Of a DNA stretch of 64,000 nucleotides, positions 44,186-53,522 are shown one piece after another; the first letter of the stretch is position 1, and each line of letters starts with the position of its first letter. The translations under genes and the position numbers were made by a program. This stretch comes from Natrinema salaciae (lineage in GTDB: Archaea; Halobacteriota; Halobacteria; Halobacteriales; Natrialbaceae): the NCBI RefSeq assembly GCF_900110865.1, contig NZ_FOFD01000001.1:558001-622000 (forward strand), in the 5' to 3' direction. A model generated the notes under the pieces. It was not told where the DNA came from and made no database searches. It worked only from the letters and a program-made list of their open reading frames with translations.

Positions 44186-44905
44186 TCACTCGTCGATACC
44201 GCGTCCGCCAGCGTCGTCGTCGCTGTTCGCGTCGTCGCTCTCGTCCGACTCCGTCTCGACGGTGTCGATCTGTACGTCGTCGTCGAACTCGATGACGTCG
44301 GCGTCGGCGTCGGTGTCGATGTCGGTATCGGTATCCGGGTCCTCGTCCACCTCGCCCGCCGGCTCGGGCTCGTCGTCGGCCGTCGGTGTCGTGTCGTCGA
44401 CGGTGATCTTCACCGGCTCGACGTCGTCTTCGAGTTCGGTCCCGGACTCGCGGTCGCCCTCGCGGTCGAGGACGCGATCGAGCGTGAAGATGGTGTTCAG
44501 CTCCCGCTGGACCTGATCGACGACGCCGCCGACGAGGTCGCTGGGCTGGATCGCCGTGTACTCGTAGGGGTTGTTGCCGGCCCCCTCGTTGGCGCGCTTC
44601 TCCCGCGTGACGCGATCGTCCTCGTGGAGCTCCGCGAGCGCTTCGCGGACGGTGCTGGGATAGAGGCCGGTCCCCTTCGCGACCTCCTCGGAGGTGCTCC
44701 CGGGATTGGCCAGCAGGAAGACGTAGATCTTCGCGCTGGTCTCCGTATCGAGGATCCACGAGAGCAGGTCCACGATCCGCTGATCGAGCTCCTCGACCGC
44801 CGGATTTCGACCGGCTTCGGTCTCGACGACGTCGTCCGGTCGCTCGAGCGATTCGTCTGCCTCGTCCGCGTCGACCGGAGTCTCGTCAGTGTCGTCGGAA
44901 CTCAT
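44186..44905 (-). CDS. HTH transcriptional regulator (TrmB-like winged helix) with acidic tail
   Basis: 239 residues. The acidic N-terminus (1-45) leads to a winged helix at about 50-120: LLSWILDTETSAKIYVFLLA, STSEEVAKGTGLYPSTVREA, LAELHEDDRVTREK, NPYEYTAIQPSDLV. A helix, VDQVQRELNTIFTLDRVLDR, may dimerise. The last 90 residues are a disordered Asp/Glu/Thr tail. It follows gshA by 55 bases on the same strand, so it may share the transcript and respond to thiol or redox state (inference). The start at 44905 fits the family; upstream sequence belongs to the spacer. Confidence 0.82.
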   Translation of the reverse strand: MSSDDTDETPVDADEADESLERPDDVVETEAGRNPAVEELDQRIVDLLSWILDTETSAKIYVFLLANPGSTSEEVAKGTGLYPSTVREALAELHEDDRVTREKRANEGAGNNPYEYTAIQPSDLVGGVVDQVQRELNTIFTLDRVLDREGDRESGTELEDDVEPVKITVDDTTPTADDEPEPAGEVDEDPDTDTDIDTDADADVIEFDDDVQIDTVETESDESDDANSDDDAGGRGIDE

Positions 44906-44960
44906 GTGTGTTCTCGTACAGGACGAGGCTACGAGCGGAGTTAAACCTTTGCGGGCCCGG

Positions 44961-46043
44961 TCACTCCGTCTGCAGGAACAGCGACTCGCAGAGCGCGTCG
45001 GGACCCTCCTCCTCGAGCAGGCGGCGCTGTCGATCCGCGCCGCTTTCGCGCTCGTAGACCCGCTTGATCCCGTCGATTCCCAGCCGCTCGCACTCGCGGT
45101 CGACGAGTTCGCCGAGGTCGACGGTCCCCTCGAGTTCGCGGTCGATGAAGGCGGCGTCCTGGCCGTAGCGGATGGCACGCCACTTGTTCTCGTCGAGCAG
45201 TTCCCGGCGGTGGCGGTGCCCGCTCGCCCCGTCCTCGTAGGCCTCGGCCAGCGCCTCGACGAGGGCGTGGGCGTACTCGACGAACGCCAGCACGACCTCC
45301 GGATCAGCCTGGCCGTCCGGCGTCCGCAGTTCGACCGTGCCGTGTGCGGTGTGTGGGCGCACGTCGTACCAGAGTTCGCCCCGGTCGTTGATCGACTCGG
45401 TCTCGAGCATCCGGCGCTCGAACCGGTCGAACGCCTCGAAGTCCTCGAAGTGGGTCGGCATCCCGGTGTTTGGCAGCGCCTCGAAGATCTTCGCGCGGGC
45501 GGACTGGAGCCCGGTGTCGAACCCGTTCCAGTACGGCGAGTTCGCCGACAGCGCGAGCATGATCGGCACGTACCAGCGCAGTTCGTTGGCGATCCAGACC
45601 GCCTTGTCGGCGTCGTCGACGCCGACGTGGACGTGAACCCCCGCGGTCGTGTTCCGGTGTTGCGGATACTGAATGCGGTCGAGCTGGGCGCGATAGCGGG
45701 GTTTCTCCGCGTGCTCGAGTTCCTGCCACTTCGCGAGCGGGTGGAGGCCGGCGGCCGCGATCCGGTAGCCGTGGGCCTCGGCGTGCTCGACCAGCGCCTC
45801 GCGGATCGCGAGGAGGGAGTCGCGAGCGCCCGCGGGCGATTCGATCAGCGGCGTCTGTGTCTCGATGACGAACTTGAACAGCTCGTGGTCCAGCCGGCCC
45901 TCGAGGATCGCCGGGGGATCGTGTTCGTAGACGAGTTCGTCGGTCCCGCTGGTTGGGCGGCCGTCATCGTCGACGACGAAACACTCCTCTTCGATCCCCA
46001 GCGTACCCATGCGCGTAAACGATTCCCGGGACCCGCGTTCCAT
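44961..46043 (-). CDS. gshA: Glutamate-cysteine ligase GshA
   Basis: 360 residues, GCS2-type ligase. Motifs include [53 protein letters not shown] and [20 protein letters not shown], with ATP/Mg-binding glutamates. It joins glutamate and cysteine to make gamma-glutamylcysteine, the main low-molecular-weight thiol of haloarchaea, which lack glutathione synthase in most cases. An internal ATG at 46010 just before GTLGIEEE is a shorter alternative start. It is downstream of an acyl-CoA ligase and upstream of the HTH regulator. Confidence 0.95.
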   Translation of the reverse strand: MERGSRESFTRMGTLGIEEECFVVDDDGRPTSGTDELVYEHDPPAILEGRLDHELFKFVIETQTPLIESPAGARDSLLAIREALVEHAEAHGYRIAAAGLHPLAKWQELEHAEKPRYRAQLDRIQYPQHRNTTAGVHVHVGVDDADKAVWIANELRWYVPIMLALSANSPYWNGFDTGLQSARAKIFEALPNTGMPTHFEDFEAFDRFERRMLETESINDRGELWYDVRPHTAHGTVELRTPDGQADPEVVLAFVEYAHALVEALAEAYEDGASGHRHRRELLDENKWRAIRYGQDAAFIDRELEGTVDLGELVDRECERLGIDGIKRVYERESGADRQRRLLEEEGPDALCESLFLQTE

Positions 46044-46132
46044 TGTGTCGTGCTTTCGTCGCCGATAATAAATACGGTTTGGAGTCGGTGCGTTCGGCCG
46101 GAACGTCGACCAGGCGCGGTTCCGTCGGGCGG

Positions 46133-47728
46133 TCAGGACGCGACGGTTTCGGCCTCGGGCTCGAGGTTCGCCGCCTCCTCGCGGAGCGTGAACTTCTGGA
46201 TCTTCCCGCTGGGGTTCTTGGGAAGCTCGTCGACGAAGTAGTAGGTCCGCGGTCGCTTGAAGTCGGCGAGCCGGTCACTCTCGAGGAGGAACGAGTCCAG
46301 TTCGGTCGCGCCGATGCCGTCGTCGGCGACGACGTACGCGACGACCAGTTCGCCCCACTCTTCGTCGGGTTCGCCGACGACGGCCGCCTCTTCGACGGCG
46401 TCGTGTGCGAACAGCACGTCCTCGACCTCGGCCGGATAGATGTTCTCGCCCCCGCTGACGATCATGTCGTCCTTCCGGTCGACGACGGTGAGGTAGCCGT
46501 CCTCGTCGCGGTAGCCCAGATCGCCCGTGTAGTACCACGTCGTGCCGTCGGCCTCGCGCAGCGATCGCTCGGTCGCCTCGGGCCGGTTCCAGTACTCCCG
46601 CATCGTACACGGGCTGGCGATCAGAATCTCGCCGATCTCGCCCGGCTCGACCTCGCGATCCGGCGGCGCGTCGGGCTCGACGATGCGTAGTTCGTGATTG
46701 AGCCCGGGCAGACCGGCCGTTCCCTGTTTCGAGAGCTGATCTTCGGGCGGCTGGAAGACGCCGGCGGGACCGATTTCGGTCATCCCGTAGGCCTGCAGGT
46801 AGTCCTCGCAGAGGTGCTCCATGCAGTTCTCGAGGACCTGTTCCGGCATCGGGGCCGCTCCGTACAGCCCGAGGCGGAGCGAGGAGGTGTCGACGTCCGT
46901 CTCGGCGGCGGTCATCGACAGCGCGTTCCACGCGGTCGGTGCCGCGAAGAGGAGCGTGACGCCGTGGTTTTCGACCGCCTCGAGTGCGGCCGCGGGGTCG
47001 AACTCGTGGTGGATGACGCTGGTCGCACCGCGGTGGATCCGGGGGAAGAGGTTACAGTGGAGTTCGGCGCAGTGATACAGCGGCATCACCGACAGCCCGA
47101 CGTCGTCCCGCGTCATCTTCCCCTCCGCGATACACAGCAGGTTGTGCTCCACCATGTCCCGGTGTTCGTGGACGACCCCCTTCGGCCGGCCCGTCGTTCC
47201 CGACGTGTAGATGAAGGCGTAGACGTCGTCTTCGTCGACGCGGACGTCGGGCCGGTCGGCGGCCCCCGACTCGAGCAGGTCGTAGAACCCGCTCGCGTAG
47301 TCCGGGACCGCCTCGCGGTCGTCGTCGATGAACACGTACTCGTCGACCGTCTCGAGGGTGGGGCGGGCCCCCGCGATCGCCTCCGCCGTCGCGGACTCGA
47401 AGAGCACCATCTCGGCTTCGGCGTCGGTGACGATGTACTCGATCTCGCCCGCCGGCAATCGGAAGTTGAGCGGGGTGAAGACGGCTCCGATCTTCGCGCA
47501 CGCGTAGACGGTGAGCGCCATCTCCGACCCGTTGTACAGCACCGTCGCGACGCGATCTCCCTTCTCGATCCCTGCCTCGAGCAGGGCGTTCGCCAGCCGG
47601 CTCACTCGCTCGTCGAACTCGGCGTAGGTCCACCGCTGGTCCTTGCGCGGATAGACGATCGCGTCGCGTTCGGGGTGGCGATCGACCGTCTGCTCGAGCG
47701 TGTCACCGATCGTGGGATGCTCTGACAT
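46133..47728 (-). CDS. Long-chain fatty acid-CoA ligase family protein (AMP-forming)
   Basis: 531 residues. The ANL-superfamily motifs are complete: A3 [17 protein letters not shown]5 [14 protein letters not shown]7 [21 protein letters not shown]8 [20 protein letters not shown] and A10 [11 protein letters not shown] with the catalytic Lys. It activates a carboxylic acid as acyl-AMP and then acyl-CoA. Chain length and substrate are not predictable; medium- or long-chain fatty acids are the usual annotation. The ATG at 47728 is preferred to the upstream start at 47746, because [20 protein letters not shown] is a standard N-terminus. Confidence 0.92.
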   Translation of the reverse strand: MSEHPTIGDTLEQTVDRHPERDAIVYPRKDQRWTYAEFDERVSRLANALLEAGIEKGDRVATVLYNGSEMALTVYACAKIGAVFTPLNFRLPAGEIEYIVTDAEAEMVLFESATAEAIAGARPTLETVDEYVFIDDDREAVPDYASGFYDLLESGAADRPDVRVDEDDVYAFIYTSGTTGRPKGVVHEHRDMVEHNLLCIAEGKMTRDDVGLSVMPLYHCAELHCNLFPRIHRGATSVIHHEFDPAAALEAVENHGVTLLFAAPTAWNALSMTAAETDVDTSSLRLGLYGAAPMPEQVLENCMEHLCEDYLQAYGMTEIGPAGVFQPPEDQLSKQGTAGLPGLNHELRIVEPDAPPDREVEPGEIGEILIASPCTMREYWNRPEATERSLREADGTTWYYTGDLGYRDEDGYLTVVDRKDDMIVSGGENIYPAEVEDVLFAHDAVEEAAVVGEPDEEWGELVVAYVVADDGIGATELDSFLLESDRLADFKRPRTYYFVDELPKNPSGKIQKFTLREEAANLEPEAETVAS

Positions 47729-47903
47729 GACATTATTCTGTACCACGGTACGCCTTATATTCTTTATCGGCTACAATTGCCGTTCGCAATCGTTATCGGC
47801 CAGTAACGCGGGCAGCGCGCCGTCCAAAGTGGTCGGGTTCGGTGTCGACGCCGGTCTCGAGACTTGACGGGGACGGGGCTGTGGGACTCGAGAGACCGGC
47901 GGT

Positions 47904-48632
47904 CTACTCGGACTCGACGGAGACCACGTCTTCGGCGGAGTTGAAGTGGACGCGCCGGTCCGGTCCGACCGTGAGGCTCACGCTGGCGATTTCGAAGTCG
48001 TCGGGGCGTTCGACGCGGACGACCGAGTGATGCGAGGTGAAGTCGTCCGTCCGTTCGTACGGTTCCGTATGACACCCGTGGAGGCGGAGGCCGCGGTCGG
48101 TCGTCTCGGCGCGCTTCCAGTGGTGGGTGATCGACCCCGAGCCGTACCCGGACTCGACGACGAGCAGCAGGTTCTCCTCGAAGTCGATCGCGTCGATGGG
48201 TTCCTCGGGTTCCCCGTCGGTGTCGTCGCCGCCACCGCCGTCGCCGCCGTCGCCGTCGAGTTCGAACACCTCGCGGACCTCCGCCGCGCTCGTCAGGGCA
48301 CGAACGGCGTACACCTCGTTCCCGCTGTCGGCCGTCGGTAACAGCAGGTCGGCGCGGGGAGCCGACACCTGCTGGAACTCGAGGTCGGAGTCCCCCGACA
48401 TGTTCTCACAGAGGACGAGCTGGTTCCACTCCTCGGCGTCGGTCGGTTGCTCCGGGATCTCGTACGGCGGTTCGTCGACGCGAGGGGCTTCCGGAACCGC
48501 GGTCGTCGGTTCCGTCCCGCCGTTGCCGTTCCCGTTTCCGCTCCCGCTTCCATCGTCGGCCTGTAAGCAGCCGGCCGAGGTAGCCGCCGCGACCGCGGCT
48601 CCGGCGAGGAACCGTCGTCGATCGATCGTCAT
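47904..48632 (-). CDS. Tat-type lipoprotein of unknown function
   Basis: 242 residues. The signal RRRFLAGAAVAAATSAGC has a twin-arginine and a lipobox Cys, so it is a membrane-anchored extracellular protein. A Gly/Asn linker follows. The mature domain contains WNQLVLCENMSGDSDLEFQQ, YAVRALTSAAEVREVFELDG, a Gly/Asp insert near 125-145, and ENLLLVVESGYGSGSITHHW. Similar haloarchaeal lipoproteins exist but no function is known to me. Confidence 0.8.
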   Translation of the reverse strand: MTIDRRRFLAGAAVAAATSAGCLQADDGSGSGNGNGNGGTEPTTAVPEAPRVDEPPYEIPEQPTDAEEWNQLVLCENMSGDSDLEFQQVSAPRADLLLPTADSGNEVYAVRALTSAAEVREVFELDGDGGDGGGGDDTDGEPEEPIDAIDFEENLLLVVESGYGSGSITHHWKRAETTDRGLRLHGCHTEPYERTDDFTSHHSVVRVERPDDFEIASVSLTVGPDRRVHFNSAEDVVSVESE

Positions 48633-48917
48633 CTACCGCTCCCTACAGTCGGGTTTTGTAAAACTCTTCTAGTGGGTGAAATGCGTACTTGAGCTTTCGC
48701 CGGCGACTTCTACTGGTCTACTGCGGCGACCGACGACCGGATCGGCGGCCAGTCGCGGGGTCTCTCGAGCGGATTCCCGATCACCTCGCTCGTCGCGGGC
48801 GGGAGTTCGGTCAGTGCGGCGGCGGTCGAACGGGTCGCTCGCCGCCCTGTGGGAGGTGTCGCCGGGGGAAGCGCTACGTCGTCCGAACGGCCCCGGCCGA
48901 TTCGTCGCCCGCCGCTC

Positions 48918-49037
48918 TCACGGTCCCGCTTTCTCCGGTCTGAATAGGGCGCAGTTAGGGCACCAGATCGTTCCGTCGGGCCGCGTCTTCTGCTTTCCGT
49001 TGCATTCGGAGCAGCGCCGATCCGCGTATCGGTCCAT
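48918..49037 (-). CDS. 39-residue zinc-ribbon micro-protein
   Basis: ATG at 49037 encodes MDRYADRRCSECNGKQKTRP, a short turn, then WCPNCALFRPEKAGP. Two CxxC knuckles 14 residues apart make a minimal zinc ribbon. Haloarchaeal small zinc-finger proteins of this size are known and some affect growth or stress; this one is unassigned. There is no other gene within 280 bases on either side. Confidence 0.65.
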   Translation of the reverse strand: MDRYADRRCSECNGKQKTRPDGTIWCPNCALFRPEKAGP

Positions 49038-49360
49038 ATGGTGTCGGGGTGAGAGCCGTGCCCTTATGTGCCTTCCGGCGATCTCGAACCGTAACACTCG
49101 ATCGTCACCCGGCGAACGTCCGCGACCGTCGGTGTCCGACTCGAGAACGAGGATCGGGACGCTGCGGTTCGCTTGGACGAACGCTGCCGACCCTTTCCAT
49201 CGGGGTGGATCACTGGTATTACAGCCACGATTGCGGGACTAACGATCGGAATACACCTATTACCGTTCTCGTCCCGTCTGCCGAATTCGAGTGTTTCTCG
49301 CGCGAAACGTTCGAACGAATTGTCCGATTTTTGCAGCCCGACGACGGCACCATCGATGCA
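49038..49360. other. Spacer upstream of the DUF7282 protein gene
   Basis: 323 bases with no supported gene. The part just upstream of the next ATG (49300-49355) is less GC-rich and could hold a promoter, but no clear TATA box stands out. Confidence 0.35.
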
Positions 49361-50005
49361 ATGTCACGCGCAAGACCAGTCGGCGTCGCAGTCGTCGCGA
49401 TGCTCGTCCTGCTCACGGGGGCGAGCATCGCGTTCGCCGCGGCAGACGCCGGCACGGCGGCCCAAGACAACGAGACGGAGAACGAAACGGCCAACGAGAC
49501 GGCGAACGAAACGGCCGAGATCACGTTCGAGAACCAGACGTCGAACGGGACCGCAGTCGTGGTCAACAACACGACGCTGCCCGAAGGTGGCTTCGCCGTC
49601 ATCCACGCAGCCGAGCCCGCCGACGCGGACAACACAACGGAGGGTGCGAACGCCACCGAGAACGAGACGATGGAGGGAGCGAACGAGACCGTGACCGACA
49701 TGTCCGCGGAGTACGTGCCCGGGGAAGTCCTGGGTAACTCCACCTTCCTGGACGCCGGCGATCACGAGAACGTGTCCGTCGAACTCGACCAGCCCCTCGA
49801 GGAGAGCCAGGTGTTGATCGCGATGGCCCACCAGGACACCAACGGCAACGAGACGTACGAGTTCCCCGAGGCCGACGACCCCTACACGACCGACGGCGAG
49901 CCGGTGATCGACGACGCACTGGTCACGCTCGAGGAGGGGATGAACGAGACGGCCGATAACGAAACGATGGCCACCGAAACGACCGATAACGAGACGGGGA
50001 TGTAG
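49361..50005 (+). CDS. Secreted DUF7282-type surface protein
   Basis: 214 residues. A Sec signal peptide (VAVVAMLVLLTGASIAFAA) is followed by an Asn/Glu/Thr-rich stretch and a DUF7282-like beta domain from about 50 to 180: ITFENQTSNGTAVVVNNTTL, GGFAVIHAAE, VPGEVLGNSTFLDAGDHENV, QVLIAMAHQDTNGNETYEFP. More than a dozen N-x-T/S sequons suggest heavy glycosylation. It may be a soluble or loosely bound surface protein. The family is common in haloarchaea and functionally unknown. Confidence 0.83.
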   Translation: MSRARPVGVAVVAMLVLLTGASIAFAAADAGTAAQDNETENETANETANETAEITFENQTSNGTAVVVNNTTLPEGGFAVIHAAEPADADNTTEGANATENETMEGANETVTDMSAEYVPGEVLGNSTFLDAGDHENVSVELDQPLEESQVLIAMAHQDTNGNETYEFPEADDPYTTDGEPVIDDALVTLEEGMNETADNETMATETTDNETGM

Positions 50006-50055
50006 CGACCGCCGTCCGTTTTTCGCGCCCGTTCGCCGCGGCTCGAGAGATCGTC

Positions 50056-50196
50056 TCACGTGATCCGCGTGCCGTCGTCGGTGACCGCGAGCGCGCAGTC
50101 GTCACAGAGCCACCAGCCGATCAGCGGATCGCGTTCGGCGATGGCCGCGCCGCAGTCGGGACACCGCTTCGGCTCGCCGTCTCGAGCCCCGGTCAT
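50056..50196 (-). CDS. 46-residue zinc-ribbon protein co-transcribed with the PadR-like gene
   Basis: MTGARDGEPKRCPDCGAAI then a hydrophobic GWWLCDDCALAV segment gives two CxxC knuckles. The ATG at 50196 overlaps the stop of the PadR-like gene as ATGA, so it is very probably translated by coupling. It may modulate the regulator or act independently; no function is recognised. Confidence 0.65.
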   Translation of the reverse strand: MTGARDGEPKRCPDCGAAIAERDPLIGWWLCDDCALAVTDDGTRIT

Positions 50197-50675
50197 CCGT
50201 CACCGTCCCCTCGAGCAGTCGTGTCGTCTGAGCGGTCGAGCGTGACGAGCCCGCAGGTGTCCGCGAGCCGTTCGACCCGCTGTCGCAAGAGCGTCAGTCC
50301 CGCGTCGGTCGGGACGTATTCGACCCGGTCATCGTCGGCGGCGCGCTCGCGTCGCTCGAGGAGGCCGTACCCGACGAGCACGGTCAGGGTGGGATAGAGC
50401 CGGTTGTGGTTGAGGTCCGGGTACGTGCGATCGAGTTCGCGGGAGATTTCGGCCTCGTGAGAGCGCTCGTCGACTCGCTCGAGACGGACGACGGCCTCGA
50501 GACAGTCGCGCTGGACGGCGGTGAGGTCGGTCCAGTCCGTGCCGCCGTCGGGACGGAGTTCCGACGAGGGAGGTCTCGTCGTAGTCGGCTCACCGCTGTC
50601 TTCTGTCGGTTGATTTGAGGGTGGTGCGTCTACTCGAGCGGGGTTTTCGAGGTCCCGCAAATTGTCCGCTTGCAT
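50193..50675 (-). CDS. PadR-like winged-helix transcriptional regulator
   Basis: 160 residues. The winged helix lies at about 55-130: LTAVQRDCLEAVVRLERVDE, the paired helices SHEAEISRELDRTYPDLNHN, recognition RLYPTLTVLVGYGLLERRER, wing RVEYVPTDAGLTLLRQR. The N-terminal 45 residues are disordered. A GTG at 50744 would lengthen the protein by 23 residues and lies closer to a TATA-like TATAGTT in the dyad, so that start is possible. It is divergent from the PhiH1-like gene at 50892 and overlaps the zinc-ribbon gene. Confidence 0.8.
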   Translation of the reverse strand: MQADNLRDLENPARVDAPPSNQPTEDSGEPTTTRPPSSELRPDGGTDWTDLTAVQRDCLEAVVRLERVDERSHEAEISRELDRTYPDLNHNRLYPTLTVLVGYGLLERRERAADDDRVEYVPTDAGLTLLRQRVERLADTCGLVTLDRSDDTTARGDGDG

Positions 50676-50780
50676 GGCTTCCGGAGACTGATAGGGGGTC
50701 GCTTGCGGACCCGGTGTCCAAAGCACCGGGCCGCGTTCGTCCACACTTCCACGATCAGCTTCGTGTGTCGCGATCCAAGC

Positions 50781-50809
50781 AACTATACTTTCTCAAAGTT
50801 AGTATAGTT
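50781..50809. promoter_or_regulatory. Perfect 9-base dyad between two divergent regulators
   Basis: AACTATACT and AGTATAGTT form a perfect inverted repeat with an 11-base spacer, in a locally AT-rich tract. The arm includes a TATA-like TATAGTT. It lies between a PadR-like and a PhiH1-like regulator gene, so it is a good candidate operator for one or both. Confidence 0.6.
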
Positions 50810-50891
50810 TCCGATAGACTCTAACTAAGCAATCTATGTCTAACAATTGCTTTCCGACGATGGTTTGATGGCGAGAGGGTATTAGAGTAGT

Positions 50892-51152
50892 ATGCGGGTT
50901 TCTGCTGACTGGATGGTTTTAGCCGACGACAGAATCCTCGAGTTCTTGGACGAGAATGGCCCCCGATCGCCGACGAAAATCAAAGAAGAAGGGCCGATCC
51001 CCTTTTCGCGACAACATATCAACAACCGATGTATGAAACTCGAAGAGTACGGCCTGACCCAGAACATCGGAAACGGTGTTTACACGATCACCGACGATGG
51101 CGAACGCTACCTTCAGGGGGAACTCGACGCGAGAACGTTAGCGGGTGAGTGA
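50892..51152 (+). CDS. PhiH1-repressor-like winged-helix protein (second copy)
   Basis: 86 residues: ADDRILEFLDENGPRSPTKI, the recognition segment PFSRQHINNRCMKLEEYGLT, and wing/ITDDGERYLQGELDARTLAG. It aligns end to end with the protein at 21122-21391 (shared MRxxADWM, SRQH, NR, ITDxGxxxLxGExDA). It should be a small dimeric repressor. The upstream dyad is a likely target. Confidence 0.87.
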   Translation: MRVSADWMVLADDRILEFLDENGPRSPTKIKEEGPIPFSRQHINNRCMKLEEYGLTQNIGNGVYTITDDGERYLQGELDARTLAGE

Positions 51153-51272
51153 GTTGTCGTCACGGTGGCTCACCTCCTTTACCGTCGAGCAGAATCGTAG
51201 ATAGTGTCGAAGCGACTTACTCGAGCGCCAAAGCCGCAGGGAACGCCGACGGTATCCTGCTGGTGGCCGTGA

Positions 51273-53333
51273 TCAGCTAACGTCGAGAATTCTGGTTCGC
51301 TGACGGGTCCTCGGCCACTCGACACCATCGAACTCGTTCGCTTCGTTCGACGGGCCGTCGCGATAGTAGAGCGTGTCGTTAAAGATCGCAGTGCTATTGC
51401 TCCACCCATACTGCTGGTAGAGGCCGTAGGAATTGCTGCCGGCGTCTGAATTTACCGTGGCCGCCTCGTGCTCGTCTGCCTCCTGTTCCATCACCGTCTG
51501 GATCTCTTCGTCGTACTCCGCACCGGTAGCGTCACCTGAACGCTCGTTGTCGAACGGGCCCAAGAAGCCGTTGTCCTCGTCGTCCGCACCGCGCCCGACG
51601 AGGTTGTCACTACTGGCAAGGAACAGGTTGTTGCGAGTCGTTGCCCCACCGATGGCGAAGTGGCCGACCCGGAAGTCGGCGATGACGGACTCTTCGAGTG
51701 TGGTGTGACTCCACTCGGTCCAGACCGCCGAGTGACCGTTGTTGTAAGCCGTCAGTCCCTCGACGCTGTGTTCGGGTGCCAGCGGGAAATCGGGGAACTG
51801 TTCGATACCGTCCGGGAACAACTGGAAGAACACGCCGAATCCGCGGGCGAGGTTCTTGTAGCGGAGTGGCCCATCCGTCGAGTACGTATGGGCTGTATTG
51901 TCCTCGAAGGTGATGTCGATAGCATCCTCATCCACCTCGAAGCCACCCCGACCGTCGTAGAAGAACCCGTTGGCGAGGTATCCACCCGCGGCGTGGTTGC
52001 CCTCGAGCACGTTATTCGGGTTCGAGATCCAGAAGGCACCCGGTCGGAAGTCGTTTTGTTCGTTCGAATCGCCGTTAGCACTGGCGACGCCACCGAAGGG
52101 CCGGTCTCCCCTGCGAACGCGCCGATTGAAAACCACCAAGTTCTCACGGAACACGTTGTTCTGTTCGGCTTCGAGGCCTTCTTCGACGAGGAAACAGTGG
52201 CCGTTGATGTCGTACCCGACGTTTCGTTCGTAGGTCACGTTGCCCGTACCGTGGCTATTGTAGCCGCGTTGGTAACTGTCGTGGACGCTGTTGTGCGAGA
52301 TGTACGAGTTCGGCTGTTCGTGGGCGTGGTGGAAGTGCAGCGGATATCGGGCCTTGTGGCCGGTCTGGCCGGCGTGGTAGACTTCCATCCCTTCGATCTG
52401 GATCCGGTTCGGGTCCTTGGCGAAGATGCCGTGTGCACCGAAGCCGGTTTCGTATTCGAGGCTGGTGTCGCCTTTCGTCGGGTTGGTATACGACCCGTCG
52501 CCGCCGGGATTCGAAATCTCATTACCACCACGCATGACGACGTTGCGAGTCAACAGCCCGACCTCGGCACGCATATCCACGTCCCGTCCCTCGACCTCCT
52601 GCATCTCCCCGAAGTGATCGTGGTTCAGGGCCGACTCGAGTTCGACGGCGTTTCCGTCGACTGAGTCGATCGTCCGCCGCTCGGCTTCTTTGGGATCTGT
52701 CCCACTCGGAGCGACGACGATCTCGTCACCTGCTTCCCAGGTAACCGCGTCTTCGAGTTGGATGCGCTGGTCGCCTGCGGTAGCGGTCTCTCCGAGCTGT
52801 GTCCAGTCGGTCTTGTCTCGGGATGCACCGTGAATGTCGATACTGCCACCGTCGAAGGTACCGAGAAGCTTCGTGCCGATAGCCATCTCGTCTCGGCCCC
52901 TGATACTCTCGTCCGTCTCCGTTCCAGTCAAGGTGATTACTGCCTTGCTTTGGAAGGGATCGTTCTCGGTTCCGATCCGAATCATCCCATCGCCCTCGGC
53001 CAGGACGTAGTCACTCGTGAGTTCTCTGTACCCTCCGTCTTTGAACTCCAGAACCCCGTGAACCGTCACGCCCCCCAAATTAGGCGTGTTTTGATCGAGG
53101 ACTACGTGCTTGCCCGATTCGATTGTCACTTCTTCCCCGGCACTCGGGGTCGACCCGTTCCACGTGTCCGGATCTGACCACATCTCGGGCGTGGCCTCTT
53201 CTCTCGGAACCGCCCCACTTTTTCCAACGATCGCACTCGTCGCGACTGCAGCGGTCGTCGCTTGAAGGAACCGACGGCGGTCGAACTGCTTTTTTGCGTT
53301 ACTCGTTTTCTTCGGCAACGTGTTTTGATGCAC
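51273..53333 (-). CDS. Secreted G8-domain/parallel beta-helix protein
   Basis: 686 residues from the GTG at 53333. A Tat signal DRRRFLQATTAAVATSAIVG exports it. A G8 domain (about 45-165) contains MWSDPDTWNGSTPSAGEEVT and VLDQNTPNLGGVTVHGVLEF. A right-handed beta-helix follows, with ARYPLHFHHAHEQPNSYISH, HGTGNVTYERNVGYDINGHC and GNHAAGGYLANGFFYDGRGG. The same architecture occurs in the CEMIP/TMEM2 polysaccharide-degrading proteins, so extracellular glycan binding or cleavage is plausible (inference). The region upstream of 53333 is AT-rich and non-coding in style, so the longer frame to 53450 is rejected. Confidence 0.85.
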   Translation of the reverse strand: MHQNTLPKKTSNAKKQFDRRRFLQATTAAVATSAIVGKSGAVPREEATPEMWSDPDTWNGSTPSAGEEVTIESGKHVVLDQNTPNLGGVTVHGVLEFKDGGYRELTSDYVLAEGDGMIRIGTENDPFQSKAVITLTGTETDESIRGRDEMAIGTKLLGTFDGGSIDIHGASRDKTDWTQLGETATAGDQRIQLEDAVTWEAGDEIVVAPSGTDPKEAERRTIDSVDGNAVELESALNHDHFGEMQEVEGRDVDMRAEVGLLTRNVVMRGGNEISNPGGDGSYTNPTKGDTSLEYETGFGAHGIFAKDPNRIQIEGMEVYHAGQTGHKARYPLHFHHAHEQPNSYISHNSVHDSYQRGYNSHGTGNVTYERNVGYDINGHCFLVEEGLEAEQNNVFRENLVVFNRRVRRGDRPFGGVASANGDSNEQNDFRPGAFWISNPNNVLEGNHAAGGYLANGFFYDGRGGFEVDEDAIDITFEDNTAHTYSTDGPLRYKNLARGFGVFFQLFPDGIEQFPDFPLAPEHSVEGLTAYNNGHSAVWTEWSHTTLEESVIADFRVGHFAIGGATTRNNLFLASSDNLVGRGADDEDNGFLGPFDNERSGDATGAEYDEEIQTVMEQEADEHEAATVNSDAGSNSYGLYQQYGWSNSTAIFNDTLYYRDGPSNEANEFDGVEWPRTRQRTRILDVS

Positions 53334-53522
53334 GGTTAGTATTCTGCCGCTCAATAAATAAATTAATCGTATATAGATTAAATTAAATACTTCTGGTGAG
53401 TTTTCACCAGTCGATGGACATCGTAGTGAGCAAGGATTCGCCCGAATCAATTCCCGCAGCGACTATTCGACGGTGATCGTGAGGAACGGCGGGACGAGCA
53501 ACGGCCACTCCCACCCAACTCA

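Noticed and set aside
53334-53450. 39-residue upstream extension of the G8 protein
   Set aside because: The sequence is AT-rich and untypical of coding DNA here; the GTG at 53333 gives a standard Tat signal.
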